Source of the DNA: Trichomonas tenax
Taxonomy: Eukaryota; Parabasalia; Trichomonadida; Trichomonadidae
Length of the DNA: 64,000 bases
NCBI GenBank assembly: GCA_023091735.1
Contig: JALKBU010000075.1
Coordinates: forward strand, 29,401 to 93,400
Reading direction: 5' to 3'
Below the pieces are notes generated by a model. It did not search any database. It saw only the letters and a list, made by a program, of their open reading frames with translations, and was not told the origin of the DNA. The position numbers and the translations under genes were made by a program. This document shows, piece after piece, positions 47,244 through 56,113 of the stretch. Each line of letters begins with the position of its first letter. Position 1 is the first letter of the stretch.

Positions 47244-48242
47244 TTATTGAACATTTTCGGTATCTTCTGGTGGAAGTTCGATATTAATAGGATTCTCATA
47301 ATTATAAGTTTCATATGAAGGATCCTCAGATGATTCAGCAAGTGCTGGATACTTCTCATTAATTTCTTGGATACGTTCTTCAGTAACTTTCTCACGAACA
47401 ATATTTGCAGAACCATACATTCCAAGTTGAATAAATATTTCATATGCGTTACCTGCGTATTCTGATTTCTTAGCACCGTCATTCATTTTCTCGGCAACTT
47501 CAGACATTTCAACATATAACTTTGCCAATGTCTGTTGATCTGTCTGTTCGCCATTGATTTCCTTGAGAGTGTTCATTGCTTGCTCGTACTGAGTGAACGA
47601 TTTCTCTGGATGCTTTCCAGCTGATGTTACACGAGCCGTCACAAGTTCACAACGATATTTGAGATCGAGATCGTCAATTTGATACTCATGGATCTGCCTA
47701 AGGCATTCATTAGCCTGAGAAATGTGTTTTTGACTTTCTTGCTTATTATCATTTCTCAAAGCAAGATGAGATTCAGCAGAGTCGACAGCGACGAGAATTA
47801 ACTCATTAGGATTGATCGTTTTGTTCTTTGTAGATATTTCATGAGCAATTTTGAGGTGCCTAAGAGCGCTCTGTGGACGATGAGTTTCATTATAAAATGC
47901 ACCAAGTCTTGCATGGATTCTAAATGCCTCAGGCGAATTTTCGTCATATATTAGGTATATCATTGACTTTTCACGAATGAGTATTTGGAATCTTGTATTT
48001 TCATCTAATTCAGGACTAGCGAGTTCTTTTTCAAACTCTTCAAGCTTCGTTTTTGGATCAGAGAGATCAATTTGAACATCTGGATGATCTCTAAAATAAC
48101 AAGCTGCGTAAGAATCAGATGAATTTAGAAGGTTTGAACGTTTTGGAACCAGTGCAGTTGCTCGACGAGGTGCCTTTTGGCGAGCATCATACTTGCGGGC
48201 TGGAACGTCGACGCGTGTTTGAAATTCTTCACGATTCTCCAT
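47244..48242 (-). CDS. TPR-repeat protein, possibly TTC23-like
   Basis: 332 residues. A basic N-terminus (ARKYDARQKAPRRATALVPK) is followed by TPR-like helix pairs from about 75 to 280 (EKSMIYLIYDENSPEAFRI, ARLGAFYNETHRPQSALRHL, VAVDSAESHLAL, YVEMSEVAEKMNDGAKKSEY) and an acidic, Asn/Pro-rich tail. The arrangement recalls TTC23-type ciliary TPR proteins, but similarity is modest. Gene order (next to IFT81 and a pseudokinase) gives no firm help. An Inr-like TCACTTTT lies 39 nt upstream within a copy of the AATTAAAAGTGACA word read in reverse. Confidence 0.5.
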   Translation of the reverse strand: MENREEFQTRVDVPARKYDARQKAPRRATALVPKRSNLLNSSDSYAACYFRDHPDVQIDLSDPKTKLEEFEKELASPELDENTRFQILIREKSMIYLIYDENSPEAFRIHARLGAFYNETHRPQSALRHLKIAHEISTKNKTINPNELILVAVDSAESHLALRNDNKQESQKHISQANECLRQIHEYQIDDLDLKYRCELVTARVTSAGKHPEKSFTQYEQAMNTLKEINGEQTDQQTLAKLYVEMSEVAEKMNDGAKKSEYAGNAYEIFIQLGMYGSANIVREKVTEERIQEINEKYPALAESSEDPSYETYNYENPINIELPPEDTENVQ

Positions 48243-48271
48243 TTTATCGAAATATTATCAACGAACTTCAA

Positions 48272-48285
48272 AATTAAAAGTGACA
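48272..48285 (+). promoter_or_regulatory. AATTAAAAGTGACA element
   Basis: Exact copy of the 14-nt word. Read on the minus strand it contains TCACTT, which fits an Inr for the TPR gene with start A at 48281 (39-nt leader), so it could serve either orientation. Confidence 0.4.
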
Positions 48286-48401
48286 TTATTCGTGTAAAAT
48301 GGTGATTAACGAAATATGGAGTGTTCATGATGTGTGTTATCTCGCAGTAAAAAATATGATGAAAAGATTTAATTTTTAAAGAAATAAACAGAAATATGTT
48401 C

Positions 48402-49325
48402 TTACGCGAAGTAGTTTGATACTTTGTTTTCTTCGGCTGGAGTTATCCTATTCTTTGCTGGATCGAAAAAGATCAATTTCCTCATTTCGGCAGGATCAAA
48501 TCCGTATTTCATGACTGATGCAATGTTACCGGACCTATAGCCATAGTTTGGAGCAGACCAGATTGTTATTAGCTGGTTATCGAAATACCACTTACATCCT
48601 TCCATAACAAGCTGATGTGAACGTGTGATCAAGCTGAGTCCGTTAGTATGAAGGAATTCTTTTGTCTGATCTTCACCAAATATATACCCAGCACCACGTT
48701 GGTTTTGGCGCCAGAATTGAATTGTATCAGGATCACTCCAACATAAATCGCCGAGTGGGCCAATTGAACCAAGCTCATTTTGTCTGTTGATTGAGTTAAT
48801 CTGCTCAATAAGCGGAAGTTCAGGTGAAAGACCGCCATGAACGCTGAAAACTTCGTTATCTATGATTGCTGCCATAGGAAGCAGGTCAAATACATCGTTG
48901 CAAAGTGTCCATATGCCAGCATTACCGTATGACATCAAACATTCGTTGTAGAAACCATACATTTGGGATACTTGCCTCGATTCATGATTGCCACGGATTA
49001 AGAAATAATTTCCTCTGTAGAGAAGTTTCTTCGCAACAAGAAGGAGGAAAGTATTTAAGGAATGATAACCTCTATCAACATAATCGCCCATAAAGAGATA
49101 TTTCTGCTCTGGATTATCACCAGCAACTTCAAACATGTAGAGCATATCATCTAACTGTCCGTGGATATCGCCAACTATAACAATTGGGGAGTCGAGGAGT
49201 AAAACATTTGATTCGCTGTATAATTCTTGCAGTAACATCGTCAGCAGCATGACTACGTCTGCCTCTGGTATTTTTTCACCTTTTTCGAGAATACTTATAA
49301 ATTTTTTAATGTCACCGTCGTTCAT
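48402..49325 (-). CDS. PP2A-type Ser/Thr protein phosphatase catalytic subunit
   Basis: 307 residues with all PPP-family metal and phosphate motifs: GDIHGQ, GDYVDRG, RGNHESR, the HGGLSPE segment, 'RSHQLVMEGCKW' and SAPNYGYRSGN. 'DLCWSDPD' and 'RGAGYIFG' are PP2A/PP4/PP6-like. The last residues are NYFA, whereas PP2A, PP4 and PP6 end in the invariant YFL whose Leu is carboxymethylated. All catalytic residues are intact, so an active phosphatase is expected, with altered holoenzyme control inferred from the tail. Which of PP2A, PP4 or PP6 cannot be fixed by eye. Confidence 0.9.
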   Translation of the reverse strand: MNDGDIKKFISILEKGEKIPEADVVMLLTMLLQELYSESNVLLLDSPIVIVGDIHGQLDDMLYMFEVAGDNPEQKYLFMGDYVDRGYHSLNTFLLLVAKKLLYRGNYFLIRGNHESRQVSQMYGFYNECLMSYGNAGIWTLCNDVFDLLPMAAIIDNEVFSVHGGLSPELPLIEQINSINRQNELGSIGPLGDLCWSDPDTIQFWRQNQRGAGYIFGEDQTKEFLHTNGLSLITRSHQLVMEGCKWYFDNQLITIWSAPNYGYRSGNIASVMKYGFDPAEMRKLIFFDPAKNRITPAEENKVSNYFA

Positions 49326-49649
49326 TGTAATTTTTAAAACGTGATAAACATTTAGGGGTAAATTAATGCCAACCCCTGCTATATCTCAAATCTAATTCTT
49401 TTTGAAGATAGATGAGCATGAGTAAAGAAATAGACTCCATAGCACGTGAATACTATAATATCAAAGTGATACGAGTTCAATATGAAAAATATTTGCAAAA
49501 TAGAATATTAATATTATTATTATAATAATTAACCATAACATATAGTAATTTTAGGATATAATATTCAGCATATTACATTATAAATGAAATAACATCCAAC
49601 TTAACACAAATCTAATGATTAGATATGAAAGAGAATGATTTTAAGTTTT

Positions 49650-49660
49650 TGACACGTAAA
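49650..49660 (+). promoter_or_regulatory. TGACAYGTAAA element (TGACACGTAAA)
   Basis: About 320 nt upstream of the divergent PP2A-type and 146-residue genes' ATGs. Confidence 0.3.
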
Positions 49661-49896
49661 TTTATCAAATGGGTCATAAATTGAATATTATTATTCAAAA
49701 TTAGAAAATCTTCGATATAATAGGCAATTAATTATTTTAAAATTATTTCAAATAAAAATCACTGATTTACGCATAAATTAACGAGAAAAACGGCGATTAA
49801 GTTAATAATTAATGTGAATCAACTTCAGTGACAAAGTGGATTTCAAATATCCAAAAATCCAAAAAGTCTGTTTTTAAACTGACACTTCAAAAATCG

Positions 49897-49910
49897 AATT
49901 AAAAGTGACA
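49897..49910 (+). promoter_or_regulatory. AATTAAAAGTGACA element upstream of the 146-residue gene
   Basis: Exact copy; with the next four bases (TTAT) it shares 18 nt with the copy at 48272. Confidence 0.35.
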
Positions 49911-49982
49911 TTATGCAATAGCATACTGATATAGATATAATAACAGATTTTGTCAGTTTTTTTGGCGGGCATTTTTGGTCAA

Positions 49983-50423
49983 ATGACACACATTCCTCAG
50001 ATACAACAGCTCGCTTCAAGCGCTGGCATCCCAATGGAAGAAATGAAGACAGAACAGAACAGCCAAGGCTTCGCTGTCATCCGGGACTATTTCCAACAGA
50101 GTTTTGGTGACCCCTCGAAATTATTCGTTCAAAATGATCAAGCACATGTTACAAAAGAGAAAGAGCGTATCGCAGAGCGCTTGGGAACCTTCAATCCAAA
50201 GGATAACGTTGTCTGGCACGAGATAACACAAAGATTTGGTGCAAACATTAAGCAACCGGAGCTTCTCAGTATTGCACAGGTTCTCGCTCAGAATGCTGGT
50301 ATCAAGTTAGATCGTGACGCAAAAAGAAGAAAATCTGTTTTAATTAAGTGGTTCGAAGAGAACTGGAACGCCATTCAGCCATTCTTAGCTTATGTCGTTC
50401 TTGAGGATACCAAGCAAGAATAA
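49983..50423 (+). CDS. Small protein of unknown function
   Basis: 146 residues from the ATG at 49983 (MTHIPQIQQLASSAG); an earlier in-frame stretch has only a TTG and contains TGTCAG-type AT-rich DNA. The second half is helical and basic, with a Trp-rich end (RKSVLIKWFEENWNAIQPFLAY). A DNA-binding helix-turn-helix of Myb-like or homeodomain type is conceivable from 'WHEITQRFGANI' and 'LIKWFEENWNAI', but I do not recognise it. C-biased codons and clean composition support it as a real gene. Confidence 0.55.
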   Translation: MTHIPQIQQLASSAGIPMEEMKTEQNSQGFAVIRDYFQQSFGDPSKLFVQNDQAHVTKEKERIAERLGTFNPKDNVVWHEITQRFGANIKQPELLSIAQVLAQNAGIKLDRDAKRRKSVLIKWFEENWNAIQPFLAYVVLEDTKQE

Positions 50424-50960
50424 TTTTTTATATTTACAACCATCATTTTTTTTTATTGCTCTAAAATTTTTACATTAATTTATGTATTTTTGCTATTCGT
50501 CTTCAAACATAATTCAGGTATTAGAAGGAATATGACCCTCCTTTACAATGTTCTAAATACGGCAATATTTTAAAATAGGATAATTTATTTGTTAATTGGA
50601 CCCTGGCTCTTTTCCAAATGATATACATTAAGAAATGTATGAATATAATAAAGTTATCTCAGATTGGTTAACTTTGTCCCAAATTCATGGGGTATAAAGT
50701 GACAGATTTCTAATATTCTATAGAAGTGTCAAATCTTGATACATCATTATTTTCATCAGAAGGTAATGAAGATTAGTTTTACAATGATTTATTTTTTGGC
50801 GGGATTTTGTTTTTTGACATCACATCATACTATCAAATACTTTAAAAGGACATTTTATTGAATATTAGTAATACTGATGCGCATAGGAAGCAAAATATCG
50901 ACTCCTTAATCTTAAATGTTCCACAATGTCAAACTGCGAACTTTGGAAAACTGACACAAA

Positions 50961-51650
50961 CTATTGGCATGGTTGAATTTTTTTCCCCGTTGACTTTTTT
51001 GAGTTTTGTGATTTTTAACGAGTAAACCTCCCTATCGAGCCAAACTGAGAAGACATTTACGTGCTTTTCTGGGGTGCTGAGTATGTTTATAGCGTTTGCT
51101 TGTCTATTTAACTTGAGATTTCAGCGAATTTTGACATGTAAAATATCTAAAGTCACAATTTTTGACATGTATTATCTGATATTTGTCATGTAAAGTCGAA
51201 ATTTGAAATGTAATGTTACCAATGAGCAAATTTTGTGTGAATCTGTGGTAGTATAACTTTATGTATGCTCGATGTATGGGCAAAGGAATGCCGTTTGACT
51301 CCTGCGCGTAGCGTATTTTTTCTTTTCTATTTTTTTTTTGATTTTTCTAGGGGAACTCTAGCAAAAATAAGCGAGCGAACGCTATAATAGTGAGATTTAG
51401 TTGTTATAATCATCAAAGAGATTCATAACAGAAGCCTATTAATGGTTTGTAATGGGTTTCTGTTTGTAATCATATGATATCATGATTAAGTAATATCTTG
51501 CTAAGATCATGAAACAGATCGCACCACTAGAATCAGAACCCACAAAAGCACGTAAATGTTTCATCAGATTCGCCCAGGAAGGGGGTTTACTCGTTAAAAA
51601 TTGCAAAACTCAAAAAGGTCAACGAGAAAAAAAGTGGAGCCAACGAAAAG
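50961..51650. mobile_element. MITE-like element with long (~120 nt) terminal inverted repeats
   Basis: The left arm (50961-51080) and right arm (51533-51650) are inverted copies. The best stretches are exact: 18 nt ATTTTTAACGAGTAAACC at 51011-51028 against 51584-51601, and 15 nt CATTTACGTGCTTTT at 51054-51068 against 51544-51558. A shared CGTTGAC plus seven-T run lies at the outer part. About 450 nt of non-coding spacer separates them and carries three TGACATGTA-type words (51132, 51163, 51185). No transposase is encoded, so a non-autonomous element is inferred. Target-site duplication could not be defined. Confidence 0.6.
51132..51142 (+). promoter_or_regulatory. TGACAYGTAAA element inside the MITE-like element
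   Basis: Exact TGACATGTAAA; near-copies at 51163-51172 and 51185-51194. Confidence 0.3.
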
Positions 51651-52826
51651 GTACCATGGATCTTTTTTACATGTATTTTCAAATCATATTTAGGATCTAA
51701 TTGTATAGTCCATGGGAATGATATCGCAGAACGCATACTGAGATTCACAGAGTTATTGATCAAATAAAAAATATATATTATAGAATTGATTTTTCATGTA
51801 ATTTCCCGAAATTTAAAATTTTGCTCTCAAAAACAAATTTAAACAGAAAAGAAATAATAGATTTTAATATAAAATAGATCCTGAATATAATTTTACCATT
51901 TAACAGTAAATTGTGATTTTTCAATTTTCAAATAATTAATGAACAATGAATGAATTTCATTCATATAAAAATAAACTAACCCAACTTCTATTCATTTAAA
52001 ACAGATGAAATGTTTAAATATAACAACTTCTCATTATGAGTCATAAATTAATATTCATAAAATGAGCTAATAAGCTAGATCTGTATATAACTATAGAGAC
52101 AGAAGTATTTAACCAAAGAAAGAGAATAAAATTTTAAAAAATGTAATTTGATTGAAATCTTATCATAAGAAATTGATAATTTTATATATGTAAATGAACC
52201 GAACTACGTGCGTGCTTCACAAACATTTTTACAAATATACATAAATCATTGTAAAACATGTAGATAATATTCGGGTCTCGAAAACCCTCTGTAGCAGCCC
52301 TTAGCAAATTTACTTTTGACAGTTAGAATGGCAGCACTAACCGTGAGAAGAATATAAAGCCAAAAACCAGGGATAATTTTGAGATAACAATTTCGAATTT
52401 TAACATATAGGTTTCAAGACGGATTCTAATATTTCTCGTTCTTGTAGAAGGTTCTTTCTAACATAAAAGCCGAAAAACGACAATTTTTTAAAAAACGCAA
52501 TATCTTGGCAATGATTTTAGTCCAGAGCACCTAAAATGGTGCTATAATAAATTCGCTGAGTTATATTTTTGATTGGACCATATATAAAAGCCTAGTTTCG
52601 AATCCTCGCCAAGTCAGCAAAACTAAACTTCGACCGAAGCCAAAAAAGTGAGCTTTTTTATAACGTACATTCTGCCAATGGACCTTTACGAAAATCTTTT
52701 CCAAATCAGTTTTCTTATTTTTGAGAAATTTTACTCCAAAAATCAGTTTCTACACACCAAGTAGATTTCAAAAACGAAGAGAAAACACGATGTTGCCGTT
52801 TGAAAAGTGGCCGTTTATCAAATAAA

Positions 52827-53720
52827 ATGTCGATTTTGTTGGGAAGAGAAAACGCGATTCCGAACACTTTTTCCCAACAAAAGATAGAAAATATGACTCC
52901 AAAAGGCCAGAAAAATGATTGGTCTATAAATGATTTCGAGATTGGGCGTCCTTTGGGAACAGGAAAATTTGGAAGAGTGTATCTCGCGAGAGAGAAGAAA
53001 ACACACTTCGTTGTAGCAATAAAAGTGATGTACAAATCTCATTTAGCTAAAGCAGAGATTGAGCACCAAGTTAGAAGAGAAATAGAAATTCAATCTCATC
53101 TCAGGCATCCTAACATTCTTCGACTCTACGGTTTTTTCTATGATAAGACAAAAATATACCTTGTTATGGAGTATGCACCGAACGGCGAGTTATTTAAATA
53201 TCTCAGAGAAAATTACCGATTTGACGAGAAAACATCGGCGTGTTACATCATGCAGATCGTCAACGCGATACAGTACTGTCATTCTAAGGGAGTCATTCAT
53301 CGCGACATCAAACCAGAGAACATTTTATTCGGATCTGATGGAAATCTGAAGATCTCTGACTTCGGATGGTCCGCGTCTGTCTCTAACTCGACGAGGAGGG
53401 CGACGCTGTGTGGCACATTGGATTATCTACCTCCTGAGATGCTCAAAGGCGAGAATCACAGCTATGCAGTCGATGTTTGGGGAATTGGAGTTCTCCTGTA
53501 TGAGTTTCTGACAGGAAATGCTCCTTTCGAAGAACCTGAAAGAGACAAGACGATAGAACGTATAAAAGCTGTTGATATTAAGTTCAACGATGACGTGCCT
53601 GAACTGGCAAGGGATCTTATCATGAAGCTGCTTCAGAAGGATCCAAACCAAAGAATCTCATTGAGTGAGGTTGGATCTCACCCGTGGATTAAGAAGTGTT
53701 TAGAATCCGATAATATTTGA
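52827..53720 (+). CDS. Aurora-family mitotic protein kinase
   Basis: 297 residues from the ATG at 52827. Glycine loop LGTGKFGRVYLA, beta-3 AIKVMYKSHL, catalytic HRDIKPEN and DFG (ISDFGWS). The activation segment RRATLCGTLDYLPPEM carries the Aurora signature with its phosphorylatable Thr. N-terminal extension ~45 residues, which is short; no PEST-rich region or KEN box is obvious. It would phosphorylate chromatin and spindle targets in mitosis. Codons are less C-biased than at ELP1, in keeping with modest, cell-cycle-limited expression. The A or B subtype is not meaningful in this lineage. Confidence 0.9.
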   Translation: MSILLGRENAIPNTFSQQKIENMTPKGQKNDWSINDFEIGRPLGTGKFGRVYLAREKKTHFVVAIKVMYKSHLAKAEIEHQVRREIEIQSHLRHPNILRLYGFFYDKTKIYLVMEYAPNGELFKYLRENYRFDEKTSACYIMQIVNAIQYCHSKGVIHRDIKPENILFGSDGNLKISDFGWSASVSNSTRRATLCGTLDYLPPEMLKGENHSYAVDVWGIGVLLYEFLTGNAPFEEPERDKTIERIKAVDIKFNDDVPELARDLIMKLLQKDPNQRISLSEVGSHPWIKKCLESDNI

Positions 53721-53949
53721 TATTAGTTAAATTGTGTTTTTATCTATGAAATACTTTATTCTTGATATATTCCTAATTCACTAACACATATCTACAACGT
53801 TTGAATTCATATTTTTTGATGTGCTTCTAACGTTATTCAAGCATTATGCCAATCATTTGTTATTGAAAAAATAGATTTTGTTTAGTTTTGTTAAAAAAAA
53901 GTAGAATTAATAATAATATTTTATCTAATTCAACTATATAATTTTTTTG

Positions 53950-55512
53950 TTATAACTTTAACAGCTTTGCAATGAAGAAACCAGCTGATGAAACGATTGC
54001 AATTCCTGCCAGAACTGTTGGCCATCCGTACTTAAAGTATTCGGAGCCTTCGAGGAATGTTATCTGGGTGACTTCTTCGCCGTTTCCTGGCTTGTGCCTG
54101 CAAACGCCGGACATGAGGGCATTGGGGAATGATGAGATGTGGAAGAGTTGCGCGCCGGAGACCATCAAAGCAGAAAGGGCGACAAGCAAGTTCGGGTGGT
54201 GTGTTGGAGCACCCATGACTGCGATAACTGGGTATAGAATGGCAGCGGCTGATGTTGAGTTGATTAATGAAGCCAAAAGAGCCTCGATGATGAGGAAGAT
54301 CAAAAGAAGTGGCCACAATGAGATTCCACCGAGAATGGACTTAGAAACTGCAGCAACGAGATCGAGGAGTCCTGAGATCTTCATTGCTTCACCGAGAGCG
54401 AGGCCACCACCCATGAGGGCGAGTGTTGACCATCTAATTGTGTGGAAGTCCTGGACAGTGAGCATTCCACTGCCGAAGAATGTAACGACAGGAATCATTG
54501 ATGTGATGCCGACGTTTCCGAGAACTGTTGGGAATGTCTCGTTGAGTGTCCAAAGGGCGATTGTCATGACGGTGATGATTGAGGCGAATGTGTGTTTGAT
54601 GCCCCATTTCTCGTATTCAGCGGCTGTTTCACCAACATAAATCTGAGATCTTTGTGGCTTGAAAACGAAGAGGAGATAGACCCACTCCAAGACCAAAATG
54701 ATCAAAGAGCATGGAATGCCGAAGTACATCCACTGAACAAACGAGATTGTTATTGGTGATGAATCTTTGACGTATTTAACAGCGAGAATGTTTTGTGGAG
54801 ATGCAATTGTAGTTGGCATACCACCAGCGTTGCCAGACCATGCGATGCCGAAGAGAATTGCCTTAATAAATGGATCATCAGGGTCAAGAGAGCGAATGAT
54901 TGGCATAGAGAATGTAAGGACGAGCGTTGTGGAAGCGACATTGGAAAGGAAAGCGGCAATGACCCAATTCAACAGCATCAGTGTCAACAAGATAAATTTA
55001 GGTTGTTTCGAGAGTCTCTTAAAAACTATGCGTGAAACACGGTCTGTAATGTTGAGCTTCGACAAGCACTCACTCATTGTCATGGAACCGAGGAAAACAA
55101 ATATGATTGGGTCCATAAATCTCCACGCGAAAGTTGAAGCGAGTTGTGCTGCAGGAATTCTCTTTCCTTTAGCCTTGTCGTATCCCAAACCGAGCCAAAC
55201 GCCGATTAATGGGACAATATATGCAGCAGCGTAAGCAGGAATACCTTCTGTACTCCATAAGAATGCAATTGCGCACAAAAGTGCAAAACAACTGTGCGAA
55301 ATGGGGTCAGTGCGCCAGAACGGAATCATGTACACAACACCGAAGATGATAGCCGCGGCAACAGGGAGAAAACTTAATGTCTCCTTCTTCGCTTTCTTCT
55401 CGACCTTCACGCCTTGAGTGGTGTCCTCTGTGAACGACGAAATATCGTTGTCTTGATTGACAAAAACCAAAGGAGCATTGTCATTCGGTAAAAGACTTTG
55501 ATTCATTGTCAT
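53950..55512 (-). CDS. DASS/SLC13-type anion transporter, PHO91-like
   Basis: 520 residues with about 11 transmembrane segments after a ~45-residue cytosolic N-terminus. The two DASS hairpin regions show ASTTLVLTFSMP after 'LSNVAST' and 'SLINSTSAAAILYPVI', matching the Ser-Asn-Thr substrate and Na sites. 'GGMPTTIASPQNILAV' and 'SFPNALMSG' followed by FLEGSEYFKYGWPTV match the PHO87/90/91 clade, which moves phosphate rather than dicarboxylates. The SPX domain of fungal PHO91 is absent. The substrate (phosphate, sulfate or dicarboxylate) is inferred. The tail of the Aurora gene faces it. Confidence 0.85.
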   Translation of the reverse strand: MTMNQSLLPNDNAPLVFVNQDNDISSFTEDTTQGVKVEKKAKKETLSFLPVAAAIIFGVVYMIPFWRTDPISHSCFALLCAIAFLWSTEGIPAYAAAYIVPLIGVWLGLGYDKAKGKRIPAAQLASTFAWRFMDPIIFVFLGSMTMSECLSKLNITDRVSRIVFKRLSKQPKFILLTLMLLNWVIAAFLSNVASTTLVLTFSMPIIRSLDPDDPFIKAILFGIAWSGNAGGMPTTIASPQNILAVKYVKDSSPITISFVQWMYFGIPCSLIILVLEWVYLLFVFKPQRSQIYVGETAAEYEKWGIKHTFASIITVMTIALWTLNETFPTVLGNVGITSMIPVVTFFGSGMLTVQDFHTIRWSTLALMGGGLALGEAMKISGLLDLVAAVSKSILGGISLWPLLLIFLIIEALLASLINSTSAAAILYPVIAVMGAPTHHPNLLVALSALMVSGAQLFHISSFPNALMSGVCRHKPGNGEEVTQITFLEGSEYFKYGWPTVLAGIAIVSSAGFFIAKLLKL

Positions 55513-56113
55513 TTTGTTCTTTTGATCATCGTTAACGATATGTAAATCTCTTAAATTTTATTTAATATCCTCTTTGAATGATGTTTCATATTTTATAGTT
55601 TTTGAAATTGTTCTAATTGAAAAGTGACAAATATTAAGAATCATCAAAATTTATTATTTTTGATCTTTTGATTCATATAAAATATCTATTTATTGACAAA
55701 TTTTAGAAAAAAAAGCGATATCTTGGATATCTAAAGGTATTATCTTTATTTGGAACATATAAATAAAGAATCCTCTTTATTTTCGATCCTCCTGTAATGT
55801 GTTGGTGCTGTTTAATTCGATTTGGATATGAAATTTTTATAGTATCGAATTGGAACTTTTGGATTGCGCAAATAGAAAGCAATTGATAAATGTAAACTAA
55901 ACTTCGTTTAAGAGATATTAATTCTGAGGCTATATTGATCATGAAATTTATTTAATGATTTGATGGATCCCATTGAAAATTTAGATACCAATTCTAAAAA
56001 GTATTCGATTTGTAGATTGGCATTACACTACAGGAATATTATATAATTTCAAGAACTAATTAATCAATGAGTTATGTATCTAAATCAAAAGCATTTTAGT
56101 TTACAAACAATAA
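55513..56113. other. Intergenic region, no gene seen
   Basis: AT-rich. AAAAGTGACA at 55621-55630 lies 109 nt upstream of the transporter ATG; in reverse it reads TCACTTTT. Confidence 0.4.

Larger units (their letters stand above)
49326..49982. other. Divergent intergenic region with both recurrent motifs
   Basis: Very AT-rich, no gene. It contains TGACACGTAAA at 49650-49660 and AATTAAAAGTGACA at 49897-49910. Confidence 0.45.
50424..52826. other. Gene-free stretch holding a MITE-like inverted-repeat element
   Basis: About 2.4 kb without a credible gene. The element (50961-51650) is listed separately. A TGGGGTATAAAG copy is at 50688-50699. From 52260 the DNA is less AT-rich but shows no RNA gene I can support. 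Confidence 0.45.

Noticed and set aside
41058..50699. 12-nt word TGGGGTATAAAG at 41058 and 50688
   Set aside because: Only two copies; trichomonads are not known to use TATA boxes and the second copy has no gene downstream within 2 kb.
51509..51700. 63-codon plus-strand frame
   Set aside because: It lies across the right arm of the inverted-repeat element and has no protein character beyond Lys/Gln-rich sequence.
52594..52606. TTTCGAATCC-like B box
   Set aside because: No tRNA arms, A box or terminator around it.
53779..53787. ACTAACACA word resembling the fused branch point/3' splice site of trichomonad introns
   Set aside because: Followed by TAT, not G, and no GTATGT-type 5' site in a fitting position; it lies after the Aurora stop codon. 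No introns were supported in the window.
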